From an uncultured Oscillospiraceae bacterium (lineage in GTDB: Bacteria; Bacillota; Clostridia; Oscillospirales; Oscillospiraceae), in assembly GCA_910585155.1 (NCBI GenBank), contig CAJUEC010000049.1:1-15255 (forward strand): a stretch of DNA of 15,255 nucleotides, written 5' to 3'. Positions within the stretch are counted from its first letter, which is position 1. Every line of letters begins with the position of its first letter. Of the stretch, positions 1-6,192 are shown in pieces. The translations under genes and the position numbers were made by a program. Below the pieces are notes generated by a model. The model saw nothing but the letters and a program-made list of their open reading frames with translations, was not told the DNA's origin and searched no databases.

Positions 1-54
1 CTTGCGAGCACTGGCACCTGAAGCCAGCGAGTCTACCAATTCCACCACTCGCGC
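1..54 (-). tRNA. tRNA-Leu (anticodon CAG), 3' part outside the window
   Basis: Read on the minus strand, positions 54 to 1 give the 5' half of a class II leucine tRNA: acceptor strand GCGCGAG, then TG, a D-arm of the usual Leu form (GTGGAATTGGTAGAC), and an anticodon stem CTGGC/GCCAG (23-27 and 11-15) enclosing the loop TTCAGGT, anticodon CAG at 20-18. The sequence then enters what should be the long variable arm and is cut by the window edge. It would decode CUG codons, which are very frequent in the genes here. The T-arm and the 3' acceptor strand cannot be checked. Confidence 0.93.
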
Positions 55-86
55 ACGTCTTTGCGCCTCTCTTTAGCGCAAGATAG

Positions 87-115
87 ATATTAGCATAAAC
101 TTCCCCCGTTGTCAA
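87..115 (-). promoter_or_regulatory. Sigma-A-type promoter of the tRNA-Leu
   Basis: On the minus strand a perfect -35 TTGACA (115-110) is followed after exactly 17 bp by TAATAT (92-87), one base from the -10 consensus. An A-run lies just upstream (about 116-124). Transcription would start near 80, leaving a leader of roughly 25 nt before the mature tRNA 5' end at 54. This suits a highly expressed stable RNA gene. Confidence 0.85.
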
Positions 116-147
116 CAGTTTTTTCCCGGCTCTCTCATTTTTTTCTT

Positions 148-175
148 GCCCCGTCCGCCGCCCGGCGGACGGGGC
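148..175 (-). other. GC hairpin downstream of the membrane protein gene, no U-tract
   Basis: A perfect 12-bp stem (148-159 with 164-175, loop GCCC) lies 35 bases past the stop codon of the minus-strand gene ending at 210. On that strand the hairpin is followed by an A-rich rather than a T-rich stretch, so it is not a standard intrinsic terminator. It may be an RNA 3'-end stabiliser or a weak terminator. Position and stem are seen directly; function is inferred. Confidence 0.5.
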
Positions 176-209
176 CCTCCCCGCTGCTGTGGAGCTGATC
201 TATGGGGCG

Positions 210-1907
210 TCAGCCCCGGGCCAGGTAGTAGCTCAGCTCACTCTCCTCCAGGGCGTAGCCCTGGGCCAGCGCCGCGGTCAAAATGGCCTCTGGGTCGTCA
301 AACAGGGCGTTCTTGGCCAGGTAGATGTAATCCGGGACCTTGTCCGGGTTGAGCCGGTAGTAGGCCTCCAGCCGGTCCAGCGCGGCCTGATTCTCCCCGG
401 ACATCCAGGCGGAGAAGGCGGCGTACTCCATGGGGTCGGCGGACAGGTAGCACCACGCCCGCTCGTTGAGGATAAGCAGCTTTCCCGGAGGCTGGGCCCT
501 GTAGTAGCCCAGCTCGCCGTTCAGCCGCTGGTACACCGAGGCCCGGTAGGGGGTGGTGCACACCCCCCGGGCGGGGCCCTCCTGGAGGGGCTGGGTGAGG
601 GCGGCGGGGCTGTCGTCCATGAAGCAGTGGACGGCCTTCACGTGGAGCTGGAGGAGGAGCAGCGCCGCCGTCGCCGCCGCCCCGGCCCCCGCCGCCAGCC
701 GCCGCAGGCCGGCCTGGTCCCCGGCCATCTCCCCCAGCAGCCGGCCCAGAAACAGCAGGCTGGCGGCGGTGATCACCGCCCCGGCCATGGAGATGGCGTA
801 GGCGTAGTTGTTGGAGCCCAGGGTCACCGCCCCGGCGTACACCACGCCCCCCAGGTACAGGGTGACGAACAGCTCCCTGGGCCTGTCCCGGCACAGCAGG
901 TAGGCGGTGAGGCCCACAATTGCCATGGGGAGCATAATGGCGTTGTAATAGACCTCCGCCGACCGGGGGGCGAACAGGGCAAAGCCGGCCAGCGCCAGGG
1001 CGCAGGCAGCGGCCAGATAGCCCCCCCTGCGCTCCCCCCTCCGCCGGTCCGCCAGCAGCGCGCCCAGCAGCACACACCAGCCCCCCAGCAGCCAGGGGAC
1101 GCCCCCGTGGCTGCGCAGCAGGCCGTCCCAGCCCAGCTGGAGCTTGACCAGAGGGCTCAGGGCGGGGTGCTCCGGGTCGCTGAGCAGATAGGGCAGGCTG
1201 TCCAGCACCCCCCGCACCCCGCAGGTGGACAGGATGTAGACCGCGAAGGCCGCGCTCACCAGCCCCACCCCCGCCGTGAGCCAGAACAGGCGGCGGGGGG
1301 CAAATACGCCCTCCCCCCGGCCCCGCAGGGCCTGGAGCCCCACGCCCAGGGCGTAGAGGAAGTACCCCGCCGCGAAATAGGGGCAGCACAGCACAGCCCC
1401 GGCCAGGAGCACACCCGCGCACACCAGCCCGCGCCGGCTCCTTCCCCCGGCCAGCAGCGCTCCCCACAGCAGGATGCAGTCCATGGCCATGGTGTTGTAG
1501 CTCAGGGCCATGATGTCATAGGGGGCGAACAGGAACCAGGACAGGGCGGCCGCCCCGGCGGCCCAGCCGTACCCCCGCAGCTGATACGCGAAGGCCAGCG
1601 ACACCAGGGCGTGGCACACCACATAGGCGTACCGCGCCGCCAGAATCGAGCCGTCCATGGAGCCGGTGAGGGTTCGGTAGAGCCACACCAGCGGCGCGGT
1701 GAGCAGGCCGGACAGCTGGGACAGGTGCCACTCATCGACAAACAGCGCGTCCCCCATGCTCAGCCGGTGGGGGACGGTGAGGTAAAAGGCGTCGTCATAG
1801 GAGCCGAAGCCATAGGGACACTTCCACAGGGCGAAGGCCGCCGCCGCCCCAAAGCACAGGGCAAACAGGGCCCAGCCCCGCTTTTTCCACCGTTCCGCGT
1901 CCAGCAT
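210..1907 (-). CDS. Polytopic membrane protein, GT-C glycosyltransferase-like
   Basis: 565 residues. The start at 1907 is preceded by a purine-rich site (AGGAGG/GGAGGG) 7-10 bases upstream. A basic N-terminus leads into a first membrane helix (about 12-28). An acidic loop follows, with a DD pair at 38-39 and D-E-W at 58-60. About ten further hydrophobic segments run to about residue 420, and a soluble C-terminal part of about 140 residues, rich in Tyr, Leu and Asp, ends the protein. One helix, then an extracytoplasmic loop with paired acidic residues, then many helices is the plan of GT-C transferases (PMT/ArnT/GT39-like), which use polyprenyl-phosphate sugars to glycosylate lipids or proteins outside the membrane. 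This is a fold-level guess; donor and acceptor are unknown. It sits alone with its own promoter. It could instead be a membrane protein of unknown function with a similar topology. Confidence 0.8.
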   Translation of the reverse strand: MLDAERWKKRGWALFALCFGAAAAFALWKCPYGFGSYDDAFYLTVPHRLSMGDALFVDEWHLSQLSGLLTAPLVWLYRTLTGSMDGSILAARYAYVVCHALVSLAFAYQLRGYGWAAGAAALSWFLFAPYDIMALSYNTMAMDCILLWGALLAGGRSRRGLVCAGVLLAGAVLCCPYFAAGYFLYALGVGLQALRGRGEGVFAPRRLFWLTAGVGLVSAAFAVYILSTCGVRGVLDSLPYLLSDPEHPALSPLVKLQLGWDGLLRSHGGVPWLLGGWCVLLGALLADRRRGERRGGYLAAACALALAGFALFAPRSAEVYYNAIMLPMAIVGLTAYLLCRDRPRELFVTLYLGGVVYAGAVTLGSNNYAYAISMAGAVITAASLLFLGRLLGEMAGDQAGLRRLAAGAGAAATAALLLLQLHVKAVHCFMDDSPAALTQPLQEGPARGVCTTPYRASVYQRLNGELGYYRAQPPGKLLILNERAWCYLSADPMEYAAFSAWMSGENQAALDRLEAYYRLNPDKVPDYIYLAKNALFDDPEAILTAALAQGYALEESELSYYLARG

Positions 1908-2009
1908 CGCCGCGCTCCCTCCTCCTGTTCAGCTCGAGAATCTGCGCCGCGGGGACCGCAAGGCGGCCTGCGGCGGACCTCAATAGGCTGCCGAATTTCA
2001 AGTGTTTTG

Positions 2010-2038
2010 ACTATACCACGTCCGGCCCGGATTTGCAA
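2010..2038 (-). promoter_or_regulatory. Promoter of the GT-C-like membrane protein gene
   Basis: Minus-strand -35 TTGCAA (2038-2033), 17-bp spacer, -10 TATAGT (2015-2010). The predicted start near 2003 leaves a leader of about 95 nt before the ATG at 1907. The promoter lies between the terminator of the upstream ABC operon and the gene, so the gene is probably transcribed independently. Confidence 0.65.
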
Positions 2039-2045
2039 TCACAGA

Positions 2046-2083
2046 CACAAAAGCGCGGCGGGAGCCTTGTCCCCGCCGCGCTT
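2046..2083 (-). terminator. Intrinsic terminator of the ABC transporter operon
   Basis: Perfect 12-bp GC-rich stem (2083-2072 with 2062-2051, 9-nt loop). On the minus strand it ends in a run of four Ts followed by GTGT. It starts 5 bases after the ATPase stop codon. It is the only hairpin in the window with a clear T-tract. Confidence 0.8.
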
Positions 2084-2087
2084 GGGT

Positions 2088-2882
2088 TCAGCCCAGCAGC
2101 AATTTGTCGTCCGCCTCGTCGGAGCCGGTGGCCTGACCGAACCGGGCCAGCAGCTGCTCCACCGTGAGCTTTTTCTTGTCCTCCCCGGCGATGTCCAGGG
2201 CGATCCGCCCCTCATACATCATGATGAGCCGGTTGCCGTGGACAATGGCGTCCCGCATGTTGTGGGTGATCATCAGGGTGGTGAGCTGGTCCTTCTGCAC
2301 AATGCGCTCGGTGGCTTCCAGCACCTTGGCGGCGGTCTTGGGGTCCAGGGCGGCGGTGTGCTCGTCCAGCAGCAGCAGGTCCGGCTTGCGCAGGGCGGCC
2401 ATCAGCAGGGTCAGCGCCTGGCGCTGGCCGCCGGACAGCAGCCCCACTTTGGAGGTGAGCCGGTCCTCCAGCCCCAGGTCCAGAATCTTCAGCATCTCCC
2501 GGTAGTGGTCCCGCTCGTCCCGGGTGATGCCGGGGCGCAGGGTACGGACCCGCCCACGCCGGGCGGCCAGGGCCATGTTCTCCTCAATCTGCATGGTGGC
2601 GGCGGTGCCCATCATGGGGTCCTGAAATACCCGGCCGATGTATTTCGCCCGCCTGTGCTCCGGCAGCTTGGTCACGTCCGCCCCGCCGATGGAGATGGAG
2701 CCGGAGTCCACCGGCCACACCCCCGCCACCGCGTTGAGCAGGGTGGACTTGCCCGCCCCGTTGCCGCCGATGACGGTGACAAAGTCCCCGTCGTTCAGGG
2801 TGAGGGATACCCCGTCCAGCGCCGTCTTCTCGTTGACGGTGCCGGGGTTGAAGGTCTTGCGGATGTTCTTTACGTCAAGCAT
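2088..2882 (-). CDS. ABC transporter ATP-binding protein of a solute importer
   Basis: 264 residues from the ATG at 2882, chosen because AAGGAGG lies 9 bases upstream and because the family begins with a short M-L-x-V-x-N-I-x-K-T-F strand. The open frame continues 29 codons upstream into permease sequence and is not used. All nucleotide-binding motifs are intact: Walker A GGNGAGKST (39-47), Q-loop Q87, signature LSGGQ (149-153), Walker B LLLLD with catalytic E174, and switch H207. It energises the permease encoded immediately upstream, whose stop overlaps this start by 8 bp. The set resembles the COG2984/COG4120/COG1101 importers; some relatives (streptococcal TrpXYZ) are linked to tryptophan, but the substrate here is not known. 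Confidence 0.95.
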   Translation of the reverse strand: MLDVKNIRKTFNPGTVNEKTALDGVSLTLNDGDFVTVIGGNGAGKSTLLNAVAGVWPVDSGSISIGGADVTKLPEHRRAKYIGRVFQDPMMGTAATMQIEENMALAARRGRVRTLRPGITRDERDHYREMLKILDLGLEDRLTSKVGLLSGGQRQALTLLMAALRKPDLLLLDEHTAALDPKTAAKVLEATERIVQKDQLTTLMITHNMRDAIVHGNRLIMMYEGRIALDIAGEDKKKLTVEQLLARFGQATGSDEADDKLLLG

Positions 2883-3831
2883 GGGGGCTCGCCTCCTTTT
2901 TGGCGGGATTGACGGGCTTGGCAAAGTATTTTCCCTTCCAGTAGGGGACGGTGAGGAAGGCCGCCACAATGAGGGCGGAGATCAGCTTCAGATAGTTGGT
3001 GTTGATGTCGCTGAGGCTCACCACCGCCTGGATGACAATATAGTAGACAATGGCGCCGATGGACACCGCCAGCAGCTTCAGCGCGAAGTTGCGGAACAGC
3101 CTGGAGAACAGCACCTCGCCGATGATGACGGCAGCCAGGCCGATGACGATGGCGCCCTTGCCCATGCTGGAATCGGCAAAGCTCTGGTACTGGCTGAGCA
3201 GCGCGCCGGCCAGGGCCACCAGGGCGTTGGAGATCATCAGGCCGATGACCTTGTTCACGTCGGTGTTGATGCCCTGGGCCCGGGCCATGTTGGAGTTGGC
3301 CCCGGTGGCCCGGAGGGAGGCCCCCAGCTCGGTGCCGAAGAACCAGTACAGCACGGCGATCACCGCCAGGGTGAACAGCCCGACCACCAGGATGGGATGC
3401 TGCCACAGGGGGCAGTCCCCCTTGGCCACCCCCTGCACAAAGCGGGAGGACACCAGCAGCCGCCCCAGATTGTCCTGAAGGTTGATGGCCACGTTGGCCT
3501 TCATGCCCATGATAGCCAGGTTGATGGACCACAGGCCCAGCTGGGTGAGGATGCCCGCCAGAATGGCGGGTATGCCGCACACGGTATGGAGCAGCCCGGT
3601 GGCCAGCCCGGCCAGGGTGCCCGCCAGCAGCGCGGCCAGCAGGGCCAGCCAGAGATTGGTTCCGGAGCCGAACAGCATGACAAAAACGGCACCCCCCGTG
3701 CAGAAGGAGCCGTCCACCGTCAGATCCGCCACGTCCAGTATTTTATAGGTGATATATACGCCGATGGCCATAATGCCCCAGATGAGCCCCTGGGACACCG
3801 CCCCCGGCAGCGCGCCGAGAAAAGATGTCAT
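2875..3831 (-). CDS. ABC transporter permease, BPD_transp_2 / COG4120 type
   Basis: 318 residues, full length for the family. The ATG at 3831 has GGGAGG 11 bases upstream. About eight to nine hydrophobic segments are visible (roughly 12-30, 45-75, 85-110, 145-165, 195-215, 225-245, 248-275 and 280-295), with a short charged cytoplasmic tail rich in Lys. The loop around residues 168-190, with a G-A-S-L-R-A-T-G-A-N type motif, is the conserved coupling region of branched-chain-amino-acid-type permeases (PF02653), where the ATPase docks. It is the membrane channel of the importer and is translationally coupled to the ATPase gene through an 8-bp overlap. Only one permease gene is present, so a homodimer is expected. 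Confidence 0.95.
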   Translation of the reverse strand: MTSFLGALPGAVSQGLIWGIMAIGVYITYKILDVADLTVDGSFCTGGAVFVMLFGSGTNLWLALLAALLAGTLAGLATGLLHTVCGIPAILAGILTQLGLWSINLAIMGMKANVAINLQDNLGRLLVSSRFVQGVAKGDCPLWQHPILVVGLFTLAVIAVLYWFFGTELGASLRATGANSNMARAQGINTDVNKVIGLMISNALVALAGALLSQYQSFADSSMGKGAIVIGLAAVIIGEVLFSRLFRNFALKLLAVSIGAIVYYIVIQAVVSLSDINTNYLKLISALIVAAFLTVPYWKGKYFAKPVNPAKKEASPHA

Positions 3832-3872
3832 GATGAATTGTTCCTCCCTGTTGTTTGGTGGGGATGCGGGAA

Positions 3873-3907
3873 GGCGGCGGGACCGGGGGCATCCCCGTCC
3901 CGCCGCC
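3873..3907 (-). other. Intercistronic hairpin between binding protein and permease genes
   Basis: A perfect 11-bp stem (3907-3897 with 3883-3873) can be extended inward by GGGG/CCCC pairs (3886-3889 with 3893-3896). It lies 14 bases after the binding-protein stop and has no T-tract. Such stem-loops commonly protect the upstream message from 3' decay, or partly terminate, so that the solute-binding protein is made in excess over the membrane components. The structure is seen; this role is inferred. Confidence 0.6.
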
Positions 3908-3920
3908 GGGCGTTTGGTTG

Positions 3921-4916
3921 TCAGTCGATGGCCTCAAAACCATCGGGCACAGTGATGTTCAGCGCCTCGCACATGGCGGGGTTGTATTTCTTCACGAACT
4001 CGGGGGCATACTGGATGGCCATCTCCTCCACCTTGGCCTCCCCCTTGAGGATCTGGGCGGCCATCTCGCCGGTCTTGTAGCCGATGTCGTAGTAGCTGAT
4101 GGACAGGGTGGCCACGCCGCAGCCCTTGCAGATGTTCTCCTCACCGCAGAACACGGGGATATTGCCGTGGCAGATGTTGTCGATGATGCCAGTGCTGGAG
4201 GCGGCGGCGTTGTCAGTGGGGATATAGAGCACGTCGCTGGCGTCGGCGGCGGCCTGACACACCGCGGCAATGTCGTTGGAGTCGGAGAAGGCGTACTGCT
4301 TACAGGTGTAGCCCATGCCCTCCAGGTAGCCCTGGACGGTGTCCACCTGATACTGGCTGTTGTCCTCGTTGGAGCAGTAGAGCAGGCCGATGTTCTTGGC
4401 GTCGGGATACCAGTCCTTGATCATCTGGGCCTGCTGGTCCAGGGGGGCCAGGTCGGAGGTGCCGGACACGTTATTGCCCAGGGTGCCGGAGAAATTCTCG
4501 ATGCCGAAGGCCACACCGTACTCGGTGACGGAGGTGCCCAGGATGGGGATGTCGCCGGTGGCGGCCGCCGCAGCCTGGAGGGCGGGGGTGGCGTTGGCCA
4601 TGATCAGGTCCACCTTTTGGGACACGAAGGTCTGGGCGATGGTGGAGCACAGGTTGGGATCCTCGGCGGCGTTCTGTAGGTCATATTCCCAGCCGTCCTC
4701 GCCGAAGATCTTGTTCATGGCGTCTATGAAGCCCTGGGTGGCGGCGTCCAGGGCGTCGTGGGTGACGTACTGGGAGATACCCACCACATATTTGCTCCCC
4801 TCAGCACTGTCGCTGGGGGCAGCGCTCTCCGCGCTGGGCTGACTGGAGCAGGCGGCCAGGGACAGGGACATGGCCAGCGCCAGCAAAAGCGCCGCCAGCT
4901 TCGAATTCTTTTTCAT
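3921..4916 (-). CDS. ABC transporter substrate-binding lipoprotein (PF04392 family)
   Basis: 331 residues. The start ATG at 4916 has GGAGG 7 bases upstream. A lipoprotein signal peptide is clear: M-K-K-N-S-K, a hydrophobic core (7-20), and the lipobox L-A-A-C with lipid-modified Cys23, followed by a Ser/Ala/Glu-rich linker to about residue 42. The mature part is a two-lobed periplasmic-binding fold of the ABC_sub_bind / COG2984 type, with motifs typical of the family: G-I-S-Q-Y near the start, D-L-I-M-A-N-A-T-P-A around 103-112, an N-I-G-L-L-Y strand opening the second lobe, and a Y-K-T-G-E-M-A near the C-terminus. It captures the solute for the permease and ATPase of the same operon. It is the first gene after the promoter and is separated from the permease by a strong hairpin. 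Related proteins bind tryptophan or other aromatic compounds, but the ligand cannot be read from the sequence. Confidence 0.95.
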   Translation of the reverse strand: MKKNSKLAALLLALAMSLSLAACSSQPSAESAAPSDSAEGSKYVVGISQYVTHDALDAATQGFIDAMNKIFGEDGWEYDLQNAAEDPNLCSTIAQTFVSQKVDLIMANATPALQAAAAATGDIPILGTSVTEYGVAFGIENFSGTLGNNVSGTSDLAPLDQQAQMIKDWYPDAKNIGLLYCSNEDNSQYQVDTVQGYLEGMGYTCKQYAFSDSNDIAAVCQAAADASDVLYIPTDNAAASSTGIIDNICHGNIPVFCGEENICKGCGVATLSISYYDIGYKTGEMAAQILKGEAKVEEMAIQYAPEFVKKYNPAMCEALNITVPDGFEAID

Positions 4917-4938
4917 TTCTATTCCTCCAATGATCTGT

Positions 4939-5000
4939 CACTTTACCGCTTTGTGCCATCAAAGTGCCAGGGGCACAAAGGAGTGAGCCTTCCAGCTCAC
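4939..5000 (-). promoter_or_regulatory. Structured 5' leader of the ABC operon with mutually exclusive pairings
   Basis: Between the predicted transcription start (about 5001) and the ribosome binding site, the minus-strand RNA can form stem 1 (5000-4995 with 4988-4983). It can also form a 9-bp stem 2 (4980-4972 with 4957-4949). Stem 2 competes with a 5-bp hairpin (4976-4972 with 4968-4964) and with a 6-bp stem (4966-4961 with 4944-4939). No T-box consensus and no T-tract terminator are present. The pairings are seen; a regulatory switch is only a possibility. Confidence 0.4.
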
Positions 5001-5007
5001 CAGCGCT

Positions 5008-5036
5008 AGTATATAGCTTTACTCCCGTGATGTCAA
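5008..5036 (-). promoter_or_regulatory. Near-consensus promoter of the ABC operon
   Basis: Minus-strand -35 TTGACA (5036-5031, perfect), 17-bp spacer, -10 TATACT (5013-5008). A/T tracts (about 5048-5070) lie just upstream and could act as an UP element. This predicts strong constitutive transcription unless the structured leader or a repressor intervenes. Confidence 0.85.
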
Positions 5037-5182
5037 GCAGAAATCCCGGTTTTTCGAAAAATTTCGTTTTTGAGGGTCTGAACGGCCGGGCGCGGCAGGA
5101 TTATGCCGGTGCGGCGGGCCGCCTCGGTCTCCCGCCTCCGGCGGGTTCCTTACTGCCCGTGCAGAAAGGAACCAAAGACACG

Positions 5183-5254
5183 CTCAGGGGGAGGCCGCCG
5201 GTTCGGCTGCGGCCCGCATTGCGGGCCTTGCTCACAGGCGGCCCTCCCCCTGAG
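5183..5254. repeat. Long hairpin at the left edge of repeat block 1
   Basis: Arms 5183-5194 and 5243-5254 are perfect 12-nt inverted repeats. They continue inward as CCGCC/GGCGG (5195-5199 with 5237-5241) past a one-base bulge. A second hairpin with a 6-bp stem (5212-5217 with 5221-5226, loop ATT) sits at the tip. No protein-coding frame of credible composition covers it. It belongs to the non-coding block between the divergent ABC operon and the glycosyltransferase gene. Confidence 0.75.
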
Positions 5255-5269
5255 AACCCCCTGATTACG

Positions 5270-5571
5270 GGGGACCAATTTACGAAGCGTTTCCCCTAAC
5301 CCTTCCGGCGCACGCTTCCTTCGAATGCGTTTCTCCATGGGTGACGCTCAGCCGCTTTCCCTTCTCCAATTTATCCCGTAGGCGCAGGACACATTCCGCG
5401 CCTGGGGGGTGGGGTTTTACATCGGAGGCGCAAAACCCGCCCCCCAGGCGCAGAGTGTGGACCCCACTCCTTTTCAGTACCGCGCCTACGGGCGGCAGCC
5501 CAATAGGGCGCCCCGCATCCCGACCACCACGCGCCGGAAGGGTCACAGATCCGCCCCGTAAATTGTTCCCC
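5270..5571. repeat. Nested imperfect palindrome of about 300 bp
   Basis: Four pairs of inverted arms occur in nested order around one centre: 5270-5284 with 5557-5571 (14 of 15), 5299-5311 with 5531-5543 (13 of 13), 5375-5385 with 5482-5492 (11 of 11), and 5398-5409 with 5440-5451 (12 of 12). The last continues as GGGTTTT/AAAACCC (5412-5418 with 5432-5438). Unpaired stretches between arms differ in length. There is no transposase and no credible gene inside. It could be a MITE-like non-autonomous element or the gene of a large structured RNA. No direct target-site duplication was recognised. Confidence 0.8.
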
Positions 5572-5578
5572 TAGGGTA

Positions 5579-5642
5579 CATAGGGGCCGAGGCCCCTATG
5601 CGCACTCTTTGCCTACTTTCTCTTGCGAGAGAGAAAGTAGGC
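5579..5642. repeat. Two consecutive perfect hairpins
   Basis: The first is a 10-nt inverted repeat, 5579-5588 with 5591-5600, centred on GA. The second is a 13-bp perfect stem, 5611-5623 with 5630-5642, with a 6-nt loop. They follow directly after the nested palindrome and precede the stem-loop-unit region, so they look like a boundary between two element types. Confidence 0.7.
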
Positions 5643-5690
5643 CGCCGGAGGCCGTCCACCCTGCGCAGGGGGCGCTTCCCTGTCACGCTG

Positions 5691-6059
5691 CGCCTGTTCG
5701 CGACGCGCGGCTTCGCTCCGCCTCCAGCAAAACCGGGTCCCGCTTCGCGGGCCCTGGGCTTTTGCTTTCGCTGCGCTCCATCCGCGCTGCTCACGACGGC
5801 TTAGCGCTTCCCTGCCACGCTGCGAAGCGGCCAGGGCGCTCGGGCGCTTTCGCTGCGACTCAGGCAAAACCCAGTCCCACTGTGTGGGCCTTGGGCTTTT
5901 GCCTTCGCTCCGCTCCAAGCGCCCCTCGCTGTCCGCTTCTCCGCGCTTCTTGATCACGCTGCGGCGGCTGCGCGACGCGGTTCTAACTCCTCCGACTGCG
6001 GGAAAACCCATCCGGGGCCTACGGCCCCTCCTTGGGCTTTCCCCTCCGCTCCGGAGTTA
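5691..6059. repeat. GC-rich repeat region with three related stem-loop units
   Basis: Three units share the frame AAAACC...TGGGCTTT(T) around an inner hairpin. Unit 1 is 5727-5765 with inner stem CCCGC/GCGGG (5739-5743, 5747-5751). Unit 2 is 5863-5903 with CCCAC/GTGGG (5876-5880, 5884-5888). Unit 3 is 6000-6043 with GGGGCC/GGCCCC (6014-6019, 6023-6028), enclosed by a further TAACTCC/GGAGTTA pair (5984-5990, 6053-6059). A 34-nt module (5691-5724) and a 25-nt module (5777-5801) recur at 8280-8525. The rest, up to the promoter at 6126, holds nothing else recognisable. All open frames here are compositional. Confidence 0.7.
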
Positions 6060-6125
6060 GCCCGCTGCTCCGCACGCCTCCGCGCTTCTCTTCTTGAACA
6101 CAATGTAAATACTTTCCGCCATGGG

Positions 6126-6154
6126 TGGACTTTTTTCCCGGGCTGTGGTAAAAT
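6126..6154 (+). promoter_or_regulatory. Promoter of the TagA-like glycosyltransferase gene (extended -10)
   Basis: -35 TGGACT (6126-6131, four of six), 17-bp spacer ending in TGG, and -10 TAAAAT (6149-6154) form an extended -10 promoter. It lies right after the repeat block, with a predicted leader of about 30 nt. Confidence 0.6.
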
Positions 6155-6192
6155 GTCGGCAAAATGGGCAGGAATGCCAGAGGGAGGGCGCC

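Noticed and set aside
189..2912. Open frame of 907 codons on the plus strand
   Set aside because: It runs antisense through the membrane protein and ATPase genes, is Gln/Gly/Pro/His-rich low complexity, crosses a verified terminator and promoter, and has no ribosome binding site. It is a by-product of high GC content.
4917..5001. T-box leader for tryptophan in front of the ABC operon
   Set aside because: The leader is only about 85 nt, lacks the conserved T-box sequence and has no terminator/antiterminator pair with a T-tract.
5609..6011. Open frames on both strands in repeat block 1 (up to 132 codons)
   Set aside because: They pass through palindromes and repeat modules, are Arg/Pro/Ala/Ser-rich, have no ribosome binding sites and are not maintained in the related repeat at 8.3-8.5 kb.
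5183..6059. Insertion sequence remnant with transposase
   Set aside because: Inverted repeats are present, but no transposase motif could be found in any frame; at most these are non-autonomous elements.
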